In this document: in pieces, positions 32,261 through 42,082 of the stretch
How positions within the stretch are numbered: position 1 is the stretch's first letter
Layout of the letters: each line of letters starts with the position of its first letter
Source of the DNA: Aspidapion aeneum
Taxonomy: Eukaryota; Arthropoda; Insecta; Coleoptera; Brentidae
Length of the DNA stretch: 64,000 bases
Direction of reading: 5' to 3'
Assembly: GCA_963576565.1 (NCBI GenBank)
Contig: OY755042.1
Coordinates: forward strand, 101,550,185 to 101,614,184
The notes under the pieces: generated by a model
Databases searched by the model: none
What the model saw: only the letters and a program-made list of their open reading frames with translations
What the model was told of the DNA's origin: nothing
Made by a program: the position numbers and the translations under genes

Positions 32261-32529
32261 TTTGATCTGAACATCCTGTGATTACTGCGTGTTGTAAAGC
32301 TGTTTAGGACTGTTAGATCTCTATTGATATTTTTTTCAGTGGTCAGTATGTATAGCTTTGAGACTTATTAGAAGATAATATTATCGAAAAAGTACATTTT
32401 CTAGATTTGAATTAAAAAAAAAATTCTGTATTATTAAAAATATACCTGAAATATTTGATTTAAATGAAAAGGACGCGAACACTTGCGTAAATTACCTTCA
32501 GTAGGGTATTAGTCAGAGCATATTATTTT

Positions 32530-33260
32530 AAAAAGCTTTCCGTTTTCGGTCTAGAAGCAAATCATATTACATTTTGGTAATAGACCATTTCCCCCTAATT
32601 TGACCCCACTGAATCCGAATATCTCTGTTGCCAACTCGAAAAATCGACAGGGACGGAGAAAATCCCCCCGCAAACCCCCAAAAACCTGTTTTTTTTCTAG
32701 AAAACTAACCTTTTTATCAAAAATTGCAAAGAACAGTTTTTTGTGGAGAATAAAATTCCCTTTGCAACAATGTATTGGTCAATAAGGTTAGGAAAAGCAA
32801 GTAGCTCTTCAGTGGCGTACGTAAATTGGGATTATTTAGAAAAAAGATGTTTATTATAGGTTTTTCAAAATTTTCTCAAAAACTACACTTTTTAGGAAAA
32901 AATATGTAGTATACTTTATTGTAGAACATAACATTTTCTTTTAAAAACTTTATTTAAATGTCGGGTTGTTGCTATATTTAAGGCTTCAGGGGCGTACTAA
33001 TATAAACTTATTTTCAAAAATAACTGAAATAATCAGTTTCTCTTGCATATTTAAATATCTTTTTTAACTAAAATTTTCAGAAAAAATGTACCTTTATTCT
33101 TTAAGACAATTTCGTTTTAAATGATATATTACAAAGTGAGGTTAATGTTATGATAAATACTTCAAGAAGGTTCGTAACTTGAATGAAACCCGTAACAAAA
33201 ATAATATTTTTTGGTAATTTGTGCAATTTACGGACGCCCCTATAGAGTTTTCTATACTAT
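32530..33260 (+). repeat. Module A: diverged copy of the 1.2-kb inverted repeat
   Basis: TTCCCCCTAATTTGACCCC, CTGAATCCGAATATCTCTGT and TTGCCAACTC match the near-identical pair at 34.6 and 35.9 kb. After this come the same internal blocks keyed on CTTCAGTGGCGTACG (32808) and CTTCAGGGGCGTAC (32985), but with many differences. A block in the opposite sense (TTACGGACGCCCCT) lies at 33228. Confidence 0.65.
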
Positions 33261-33429
33261 GGGTCACATTTTGTGACACACTGTTTAAAGGGACATTTTA
33301 TTATCGGGCCCACCGTCGAAGCCATAAAAGGTCGAAAGTACAAAAGCTCGAAAAAAAATCGACAAAACAAAATATTAAAAATACAAATTTACCGTATCAA
33401 GTCGAATTGACCTGTCCAGTCGATGTGGA

Positions 33430-33640
33430 ACCGCGGCCGTACTTTCGATCTTTTGTACTTTCGATCTTTTGTACTTTCGACCTTTTGTACTTTCGACCTT
33501 TTGAACTTTCGACCTTTTGATCTTTTGTACTTTCGACCTTTTGTAATTTCGACCTTTTGTATTTTCGACCTTTTGTACTTTCGACCTTATTTTTTGACCT
33601 TTTGTACTTTCGACCTTTTGTACTTTCGACCTTTTATCCG
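33430..33640 (+). repeat. 16-bp minisatellite
   Basis: The unit CTTTTGTACTTTCGAC or close variants is repeated about 12 times. One inverted unit, GGTCGAAAGTACAAAAG, lies alone at 33328, and a partial one at 54141. The F-D-L-L-Y-F-R type peptides in its frames are repeat products. Confidence 0.9.
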
Positions 33641-33713
33641 ACGCTCTTTATTATCCACCGAAAAGCTAATAAGACACAAAATTGATTAGTTTGGATTGAT
33701 CTTAAATAATTTC

Positions 33714-34924
33714 TTTAAATTAAGAACACCACTGGAGCGGTAAATATAAAATAACTTCTACTTTGTTATACATCGTTTGAAAGAAAATTTTATTGGCTAT
33801 GATGAAGTATGGAACACATTTTTTGATAAAGAGCTTGGTTTTTAGGAAAATTGAATAAAACGTATAAAAAACATGTTTTTTTTTAATGATTTGTTGAAAT
33901 CACCCCCATTGACGGACGTCGCTGGAGAGTTTACTATAAGTCAAATTCCATTGAGTTTCACATTTTTAAAAAGGGAATTTTCCTATCTACAAAAAAGTGT
34001 AAAACAAGTTTTTTCATCTTAAGCTTAGTTTTTGAGAAAATTAGATAAAACCTGTAACAAAAATGGTTTATTTTCTGTTTTTTCAAAATTAATTTAATTT
34101 ACGGATGCCCCTGAAGTTTTATTTATAAAACCGATTTAATCATGTTATACGTCATTTTGAAGGAAATTTTATTGGGTATACCAAAATGTAATACATGGTT
34201 TTCTGTAGATATTAGTTTTTAAAAAAATTAAATAAATCTTGGAAAAAACATAGGTATTTTTTCAACTTTTTTTAATTACTTCAATTAACGGACGCCGCTG
34301 GAGAGCTTGTTATTAGTCTAACTTTATTAAGTTATACCATGTTAAAAAGGGAATTTTATTGTCTACAATAAAGTATATTATACATTTTTCTCTTAGAAGC
34401 TTAGTATTTAAGAAAATTTGAAAAAACCTCAAACTTTCAGATTTTGGGGGGTCTGGGGGGGTTTTTGGAGGTTTTTGTAGCCATTAAAAAAAAATAATGT
34501 GTTATTATTTTTTAGTTATACAAATATATATTTTGAATGTACAGCTGTGACAATTTGGGCTTTCCAGCAACAATTTAAAATTTCGCCGCCATTTTGGCCG
34601 CCATCTTAGCCCCTGTCAATATTTTGAGTTGGCAACAGGGATATTCGGATTCAGCGGGGTCAAAATAGGGGGAATTGCCTATTTGCAAAAAGTAATATAA
34701 AATCCTTCTAGAAAGTGGATTTTCCCGAATCTTGCCTGAACTATATACCTTGAGAAATCGTAATTTTGTCGATGTGGTTCATAGTCGATCAAACAACCTA
34801 TCAAAACCATTAACACCACGTTTACGTTCAGAACTTCCATGACTAAGAAATGCTCCTTGGGTAGACAGTTTGTGAAAAATGTTGGGTTAAATGAACATTT
34901 ACTGTTATTCGCTTAAACGATCCG
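33714..34924 (-). repeat. Module B: left arm of a 1.2-kb near-perfect inverted repeat
   Basis: It runs base for base as the complement of 35671-36854 wherever I compared it, apart from indels; one of about 22 bp lies near 34070. It contains four internal units of about 165-190 bp keyed on GACGTCGCTGGAGAG-like boxes (33726, 33914, 34094, 34279). A GC-richer block follows with GGCGGC/GCCGCC, and a unique end reads AGTTCTGAACGTAAACG in the opposite sense. No protein is recognised. Confidence 0.85.
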
Positions 34925-35334
34925 TTTGTGTTGAATTTTATGTCTAGGACGATTTCCCTTTACGTCACCTCGGATAAGATAAAGCGTTTCGGGAAAAATA
35001 AAGAAAGCTTTTTCAGTTATCCGTTAAAATTGGTCCCGGTTAGGCTAAGGTATCATTTCAGTAATGAAACCATTTCGAGGTTGTAATAAAAAAAAGATTG
35101 TGCTTTTTTAAGACTCTACTAAGGGGCTATAAAAGAAATTCTTTTTATTCCAGAAAATGGTTTCACGTCTCTTAACTTTAGTAACAGACTATTTTGCCTA
35201 GAGTTTTAAGTAGTATTTGACATTCATAAAAGCAACATTAAAAACAGCGATATTTTCTTTTTTTTTGAGTCCAGACTTGTTAAGTTCTGTCCTCAAACTG
35301 AGTTAGGTTAGTATACAGTGTGACCACGGATGGT

Positions 35335-37120
35335 GTTACGGTAAGGTATAAATGACAAGAAAATTACGATTTAGATTTAGATTTTCTGAGAATTGCTTCT
35401 GCTTGGTCTTAAACTAACATGTTAAGAAAATGAGCCAAGTTAATTAATATACAGGGTGGTTTAGTAGGTTGATTTAATTAAAAAGTGTTAAGAGTAAAGT
35501 ACCTTTATTTTAAGAGATATCAGAAAAGGTTATTAAGAAAAGTTGTTAAGAATTAAAAGCTACGATTGAATATAAATTTTCAGAAACATTAACTTAAAAT
35601 CGTGTTAACAAAAATTTCATAATCCAAAAATTTCATAATCTGCAGATTTTATAAGTGGATTATGAAATTTCGGATCGTTTAAGCGAATAACAGTAAATGT
35701 TCATTTAACCCAACATTTTTCACAAACTGTCTACCCAAGGAGCATTTCTTAGTCATGGAAGTTCTGAACGTAAACGTGGTGTTAATGGTTTTGATAGGTT
35801 GTTTGATCGACTATGAACCACATCGACAAAATTACGATTTCTCAAGGTATATAGTTCAGGCAAGATTCGGGAAAATCCACTTTCTAGAAGGATTTTATAT
35901 TACTTTTTGCAAATAGGCAATTCCCCCTATTTTGACCCCGCTGAATCCGAATATCCCTGTTGCCAACTCAAAATATTGACAGGGGCTAAGATGGCGGCCA
36001 AAATGGCGGCGAAATTTTAAATTGTTGCTGGAAAGCCCAAATTGTCACAGCTGTACATTCAAAATATATATTTGTATAACTAAAAAATAATAACACATTA
36101 TTTTTTTTTAATGGCTACAAAAACCTCCAAAAACCCCCCCAGACCCCCCAAAATCTGAAAGTTTGAGGTTTTTTCAAATTTTCTTAAATACTAAGCTTCT
36201 AAGAGAAAAATGTATAATATACTTTATTGTAGACAATAAAATTCCCTTTTTAACATGGTATAACTTAATAAAGTTAGACTAATAACAAGCTCTCCAGCGG
36301 CGTCCGTTAATTGAAGTAATTAAAAAAAGTTGAAAAAATACCTATGTTTTTTCCAAGATTTATTTAATTTTTTTAAAAACTAATATCTACAGAAAACCAT
36401 GTATTACATTTTGGTATACCCAATAAAATTTCCTTCAAAATGACGTATAACATGATTAAATCGGTTTTATAAATAAAACTTCAGGGGCATCCGTAAATAA
36501 ACCATTTTTGTTACAGGTTTTATCTAATTTTCTCAAAAACTAAGCTTAAGATGAAAAAACTTGTTTTACACTTTTTTGTAGATAGGAAAATTCCCTTTTT
36601 AAAAATGTGAAACTCAATGGAATTTGACTTATAGTAAACTCTCCAGCGACGTCCGTCAATGGGGGTGATTTCAACAAATCATTAAAAAAAAACATGTTTT
36701 TTATACGTTTTATTCAATTTTCCTAAAAACCAAGCTCTTTATCAAAAAATGTGTTCCATACTTCATCATAGCCAATAAAATTTTCTTTCAAACGATGTAT
36801 AACAAAGTAGAAGTTATTTTATATTTACCGCTCCAGTGGTGTTCTTAATTTAAAATTTCATAATCCACTTATAAAATCTGCAGATTTTTCTGAAAATTGA
36901 GAATCTAAACAACTCTTCTTTGTAACATATTCCGATATCTTTTAAAATAAAGGTTTTTTACTCTTAACAGTTATCAAATCAGCCCAGCAAACCACCCCGT
37001 AGATTAATTGATTTGATTCATTTTTTTAAGATCTTAGTTTCAGACCAAGCAGGAGCAATTCCCAAAAAATCATAATCAAAATTTTCTAATCATTTGTCAA
37101 ATGAATACAGACAGGTTTTG
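35335..37120. repeat. Foldback element whose centre is module C
   Basis: The arms at about 35335-35670 and 36855-37120 are inverted repeats. Outer parts pair AATTGCTTCTGCTTGGTCTT with its partner near 37055. Then TACAGGGTGGTTTAGTAGG (35450) pairs with the CAAACCACCCCGTA region (37001). Innermost, AATCTGCAGATTTTATAAGT and GGATTATGAAATTT meet module C at both sides. The arms are more diverged than modules B and C are from each other, so module C appears to be a later resident at the palindrome centre. Confidence 0.7.
35671..36854 (+). repeat. Module C: right arm of the 1.2-kb inverted repeat
   Basis: Starts CGGATCGTTTAAGCGAATAA and ends GTGGTGTTCTTAATTTAAA, the same ends as module B, so the module has defined borders. 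The first 400 bp include CTAAGATGGCGGCCAAAATG and the CTGAATCCGAATATCCCTG block. The last 600 bp are four tandem units with boxes at 36291, 36478, 36641 and 36831. No terminal inverted repeat or coding region is evident. The element type is unknown. Confidence 0.85.
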
Positions 37121-37499
37121 CATTGCAATCGTAAAATTTGTAAAACAATGGTTAAAACAAAAGCAGATTTTTTGAAAACTATCACACCTATTTTACTAAT
37201 TTGTACCTTGTGCGGGGGAAAAGTAGTGCTTTCTACAAATCGAAATAAAAACTAGAAAAAAAACGCCATTTTGAAGAATCAAGTATGATTCTGTCCGTAA
37301 TTAATTCTCACCGGGATGGTTTTTATTTCATTAAAATTGGTTTAGTTTTAATGAATTTATAAGGAAATAGTTAGGTTTGTATAACTAACCTAACCAGGTT
37401 ATTTTAACATACTTTTAACCTAGTTAGTTTAGTATAGTTTAGTATACCTAACCGAACCTGGTTCGAGCGCAACTATACTACTCACGTCAACATTTGAAA

Positions 37500-37575
37500 A
37501 AATTAATATATTAATATTTTAATATTTTAATATATCGCTTTTGGAATGTCTCTGTTTCAATATATCGCTCTTATT
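37500..37575 (+). repeat. Minisatellite, left part
   Basis: Units like ATATATCGCTTTTGGAATGT and TCTCTGTTTCAATATATCGC repeat about every 18 bp. The array stops where LINE sequence begins and resumes at 38245. Confidence 0.6.
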
Positions 37576-37589
37576 ATTTTCGAACTACA

Positions 37590-38240
37590 CTAAAACCAAC
37601 ATCATAACAAACACAGATCAGAATAAACCAAGAAAAAATAGAACAAGTAGAGGAATATAATATATTTATATACCTCGGACAAATTATTAAACTAAAAAAC
37701 GTGAACCAAACAGCTGATATCAAGATAAGAGTAAGATTGGCCTTAGCAGCATTCGGTAAAGTAAGCTACATATTAAAAAATAAAAAATATCCTCAGTACA
37801 TCAAAACGAAAGTGTACAACAAATGTATCCTTCCTGTACTTACCTATGGATACCAGAACTGGACACTTACAAAATCAAACATGGAGAAGGTAACAAAAGT
37901 CCAAAGATCAATGGTTATGACCAAGGACAAATGTTACATGTAAAGCTAACAGATAGAAAAAGGAATGAATGAATGAGAAATAGAAAATATTTAGACATGT
38001 CAGAGGAGAAGTAGCAAAATTAACAGACAGAAAGACGATCGATGGAACAAATTTAATGTAAACTGGAGACTTTAAGAAAATAAAAAAAGTAGAGGAAGAC
38101 CCCAAATAGGATGGGCGGACGATTTGAAGAACCATGCGGAAACTAGATGAATGAACACGATGATAGACAGAGAAGATTGGAAGGCATTGGGGAAGGCCTA
38201 TATACAAAGATGGATCGAGGAAGGCTTAATAGATAGATAG
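37590..38240 (+). pseudogene. LINE 3' end (endonuclease-RT type)
   Basis: An open stretch at 37701-37943 carries R-L-A-L-A-A-F-G-K-V-S-Y-I-L-K, then P-V-L-T-Y-G-Y-Q-N-W-T-L-T-K-S-N-M-E-K-V, the post-catalytic region. After a frame break come R-G-R-P-Q-I-G-W-A-D-D and D-W-K-A-L-G-K-A-Y, the basic tail. It ends in a (TAGA)n tract at about 38229. It is the same subfamily as 30354-32260, here on the plus strand and more strongly 5'-truncated. Confidence 0.8.
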
Positions 38241-38244
38241 ATAA

Positions 38245-38345
38245 ATGTCGCTTTTTTGATATGTCGCTGTTTTGAACTATCGCCCTATGTAGCTCTTTTA
38301 AATCTCGCTATTTTAATATTTCCCTGTTTGAAATGTGGCTTATGT
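38245..38345 (+). repeat. Minisatellite, right part
   Basis: GATATGTCGCTGTTTTGAAC and similar units of about 18 bp continue the array that broke off at 37575, so the LINE end was inserted into the array. Confidence 0.6.
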
Positions 38346-39004
38346 GAGACCGCTGTCAATGTAAAATAAGTTAACAGCTGTTAATGATGCCATATTTTGC
38401 TATCAAAGTTTGTCAACCGCAGTATTGACCGAATGATTTACTGATTCAGGAGGAAAATCTCCTTTAAAGAGGTTACCAGAGAACTTTCTTACTTACTTCG
38501 CAATGTTAGGGAACGTGCAAGATATAAGTGGCCACATACTAAGCTTCCTAGATGCCATTAAACTAGCTTCCGGCACTAATGGATGTTGCCTTCCTCTTGA
38601 CGTATCAGTGTCTTAAAGGGGATAATAGTGTTAACAGCGTGCAATGCTCACTTAACCTTAAGATAGCTCGGATAACACTCGGAAGGCGACGAAGCTTAAA
38701 CAATTTCTATTGCAAGATATTTGGGTAAAGGTTAGGCCGGGTTTACATTATGCGTACTCGGGAGATGCGTATTACGGATCTGGGGCACGGCAATGCTCCG
38801 TCATGTTCGCGAAAATTTTTGCATCATCTTTTCTTAAAATATTTCAGCCCATGTTTGACCTATCTTAAACTCTACTTCGGAATGAGCTACAAGACTCAAA
38901 CTTTGCACAGTCGTAGATCTTTATAGAGCTAACAATCCCTCCAACTTCCATGGACTTCCATAAAGTAGTAAAGTAGTTACGAAATTTTAAAATTCTAATT
39001 TACT
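38346..39004. other. No recognised gene
   Basis: Base composition is less AT-rich than the surroundings, but no frame longer than about 60 codons and no domain is seen. GCCGGGTTTACATTATGCG near 38733 could be a transposon end without a visible partner. Confidence 0.35.
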
Positions 39005-39259
39005 TCCCTCCCTCATACATGTAAAATTATGTAAAAGTAACATTGCCCACTTCCAGAGGCGCTAGAGAGCTGAGCTTTGGCAGACTATGATAAAACTATA
39101 AAAGAAAATTTAAAAACCCCAAATTTTAAATAATTTATTTCCCGTATAAATGTAAAGTTATGTAAAAGTAACATTCTCCACTTCCAGAAACGAGAAAAAT
39201 TTGAAAAACACCAAAATTTTAATTTGCTTTCCACCTCTATAAATGTAAAGTTATGTAAA
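39005..39259 (+). repeat. Tandem repeat (about 95-125 bp units), interrupted
   Basis: ATGTAAAATTATGTAAAAGT and CTTCCAGAGGCGCTAGAGAG recur with changes at 39019 and 39147, and begin a third time at 39241. The third unit is broken by the element at 39260 and continues at 40159 with GAACATTGCCTACTTCCAGG. Confidence 0.7.
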
Positions 39260-40158
39260 GGATGATTCTACCAAAAGTGGGCTATATGGATATCATTTTT
39301 GGTCATTGCCTTTAAATAACAGTACAGCACAGTAAATAATTTTGTTTTTTTAAATTTATGTAACTAATTAGGTGTAAGCTAAGAAACATTTATTTTCCCG
39401 AATTTTAGGAATTATTGCATAAAAATTCCAGAGGGATGAGTACCAGAGGAATGAGCTTTTTAATGGTTTTCCAATTGAAATCAAAATGTATTTAGACTAC
39501 TTAACTTAAGTTTTATATAAACAAAGTTCCTATACTTATAATTTTAAAACAATCAACAAAAAAATTATACCATTGATATCAGTCGAATATTTACTTACCA
39601 GAGGGATGATAATTGAAGCGTTCCTTTTTGATTTCTCCGCAAAAAACTAATTTTCTGCCGAAAATAAAAAGATCTATAACTTAAACCAAACTAAAGTTGA
39701 CATTATCTGTCACAACTTGTCACCCTCACAAGTAAATTAGATATCCAGGGCCGTCTCTTTCTCTAGAAATTAACCGGTGGTATTCACAAATATTGTGTTA
39801 TTAAAAATGGAGCACGTTTAAAATTGTAAAATTTTCCGGAGAAGATGTAAATTCGGATTTTCAAAAATATGACTGCAAACTTAAGTTTTACCAATTTTTT
39901 GATAAATAGTTAAGACTTGGTTAAATATTATTTATTAGGATGTTTTTTTCAATTTGAGTTTTTAATATTTGGTTTGGGACTACACCAGAGGAATGAGCTT
40001 TGTAATAAAAAAAAATATAAACTTGCAATTTTTTTAAACATTAAACTCAAATGCTCCGTAAAGAAAACATTTCGTTTTAAATCTTATAACTAAAACTATG
40101 CTTCTTTTGCAGCCTGTGTTTGAAAAATATGTACAGCACCATTTTTGTAGAATCATCC
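39260..40158. mobile_element. 899-bp TIR element inside the tandem repeat
   Basis: GGATGATTCTACCAAAAGTG at the left and, inward from the right, GGATGATTCTACAAAAATGG are inverted ends. The matched halves of the third tandem unit on both sides prove insertion. Inside, CCAGAGGGATGA or CCAGAGGAATGAGCTTT recurs at 39428, 39441, 39598 and 39983. There is no transposase frame. Confidence 0.7.
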
Positions 40159-40324
40159 TAAAATGAACATTGCCTACTTCCAGGAACACTAGAGAGCCAT
40201 GGAAAATATAAAAAAACCTCGAAATTATTAATAAGACATTGCAAAAGTTTTGAACAATATTTCGCATATTTTACTACTTTAAAACTTAAATATTATCCAA
40301 ATCCTTTAAAAAAGGAGTGAAATC

Positions 40325-40695
40325 ATAACAAAAACATTTCATGTAAAAAAAGCCAATTACACGAAAGTAGTATTCCGTAAAAAGAATTGAGATAAAAGTA
40401 AAGCCAAGTTCTCTAATACAAATTTCAAAATGAAAGGTTGTTACTAGTTTGAAAATGTTTTTCTAAACTTGGCTAAATTACGGCTGCAAATAACTCTTAG
40501 GCACAGTGCTAAATTAAATATAAAGAAGTTTGGCTGCAATAGCAAAGTTTAAAAAAACATTTCCAAACTAGTAAGAACCTTCCATTTTGAAATTTGTATT
40601 GGAGAACTTGGCTTTACTTTTATCTCAATTCTTTTTACGGAATACCACTTTCGCGTACTTGCCTTTTTTTTATATGAAATATTTTTGTTATGATA
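40325..40695. repeat. Foldback MITE, arms about 155 bp
   Basis: The arms at 40325-40480 and 40535-40695 are inverted repeats with about one difference in ten. Shared stretches include AAAAAGAATTGAGATAAAAG and AAAGCCAAGTTCTC. The loop is about 55 bp. It is non-coding. Confidence 0.8.
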
Positions 40696-41391
40696 AAGTT
40701 TAAATGAAACTCAATTCTTGAACATTTCTGTAAAAGAATCTAATACTTTTACTGAGTTAAACGACAAAAATATATTTCTGTGTTTGAGCTAGCTAGCTTA
40801 ATTTCAAAGAAGCTAGCTGCAGGGATCAGTTTCGTTTTATGTCTATAATTGTGTACAAGAGCTACATAATTTATTTTATGGCGTACTCTGCTTTTGTCTG
40901 ATGATTGAGATTATTTAACTTTTCACTCAAAACTTTATTTTAGAGGCGAAAAAGTTATTTGTTTTTAACTACCCACCTGCTCTTAAGAATGAGGAATTTC
41001 GTCGGTGATTTTTGAGAAGATGAAAGCATCCACACAATAATAGTTTTGTCAATGAATGTCAAAAAAAATCTATGTGCTGATATGCGTGTAAAAATTTGGA
41101 ATAAAAAGAATTCTGAATGGGACCTTGCTTAGCTCATTTCACATTATACCTGCCAAACATCATATTTGTAACCTTTTTGTCATATGACCAAAATATATAT
41201 TTTTAAATGAAACAATCTATATATTTTGTTTTATTTTTAAAAAAGGATTATGTTTTTGATGAAAGCTTAAGTTAATAACATGTTTTACAAATAATTTTTC
41301 TATATTTATTAGATCTATATCCAATAATACAATTTTCTCAAGCTTTAATCATCAAAGAATTACCTATCCATTCTTCAAAAATAATATAAAA
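40696..41391. other. No recognised gene
   Basis: Only a short inverted motif is notable, GAGCTAGCTAGCTT with AAGAAGCTAGCT near 40790-40815. Confidence 0.4.
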
Positions 41392-42082
41392 TATACATTG
41401 TGTCCAACAATTTAGGGGCCATAGGCCAACAGATGATAGAGGAGGTCATTTCTTAGAAAAAAGTTCATATAGTGGTTGGGTCAAAACTCTTTTTTGTCGA
41501 GCATCAAAGTTGGGGATTTTTTAAATTTTTATTAATAACTTTTTTAAAAAACCCAGTAAAAATATGAATTTTGGTAAAGTATTGTATTAGAACGCGAGCA
41601 ATAATTTGAAATTAAAATAATTAAAAAAAAAATTATGCAATCCAATTTTTTTGGAAAAAAACCTTTTTTTGGTATAAACTTTTATGAATGACATATTAAA
41701 TCAAAGTTTTTCGTGATATTTTTTGTTATTAAAAATAAGTCTATACAGAGACATATTAATAAGGATTATTGATATTTTTTAAAAGACAAAGTAAGTAAAA
41801 ATTATTATTTTTTATATATTTTTGGGGGTTATTTTAACATCCTGTGTCTCATCGACTTGTAATTTTATTAAAAAAGGAATACTACATTTTTGGATCACAA
41901 TTAGGTGAGTATTCATTTAAATGTGACACATTTTCTTTGTTTGTAAAATTATTTTTCCCCCACTCCTCTATCTTAATAACAGATGATTGTTGACCTTTAT
42001 GTCATATAAACTTTTTTATCAGTAATTACCTCCTCTATCACCTGCTGCACTATGACCCCTAAGTTATCGGACACTCTGTATA
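41392..42082. mobile_element. 691-bp TIR element with TATACA ends
   Basis: TATACATTGTGTCCAACAAT at the left and, inward from the right, TATACAGAGTGTCCGATAAC begin inverted ends of about 55 bp that also share TAGGGGCCATAG/TAGGGGTCATAG and GATAGAGGAGGT. The interior is AT-rich and non-coding. The ends belong to the TACAGGGTG-like class seen elsewhere in the window. Confidence 0.75.

Noticed and set aside
33221..33689. Two plus-strand frames of 88-99 codons
   Set aside because: They consist of the 16-bp minisatellite read in two frames, giving F-D-L-L-Y-F-R repeats.
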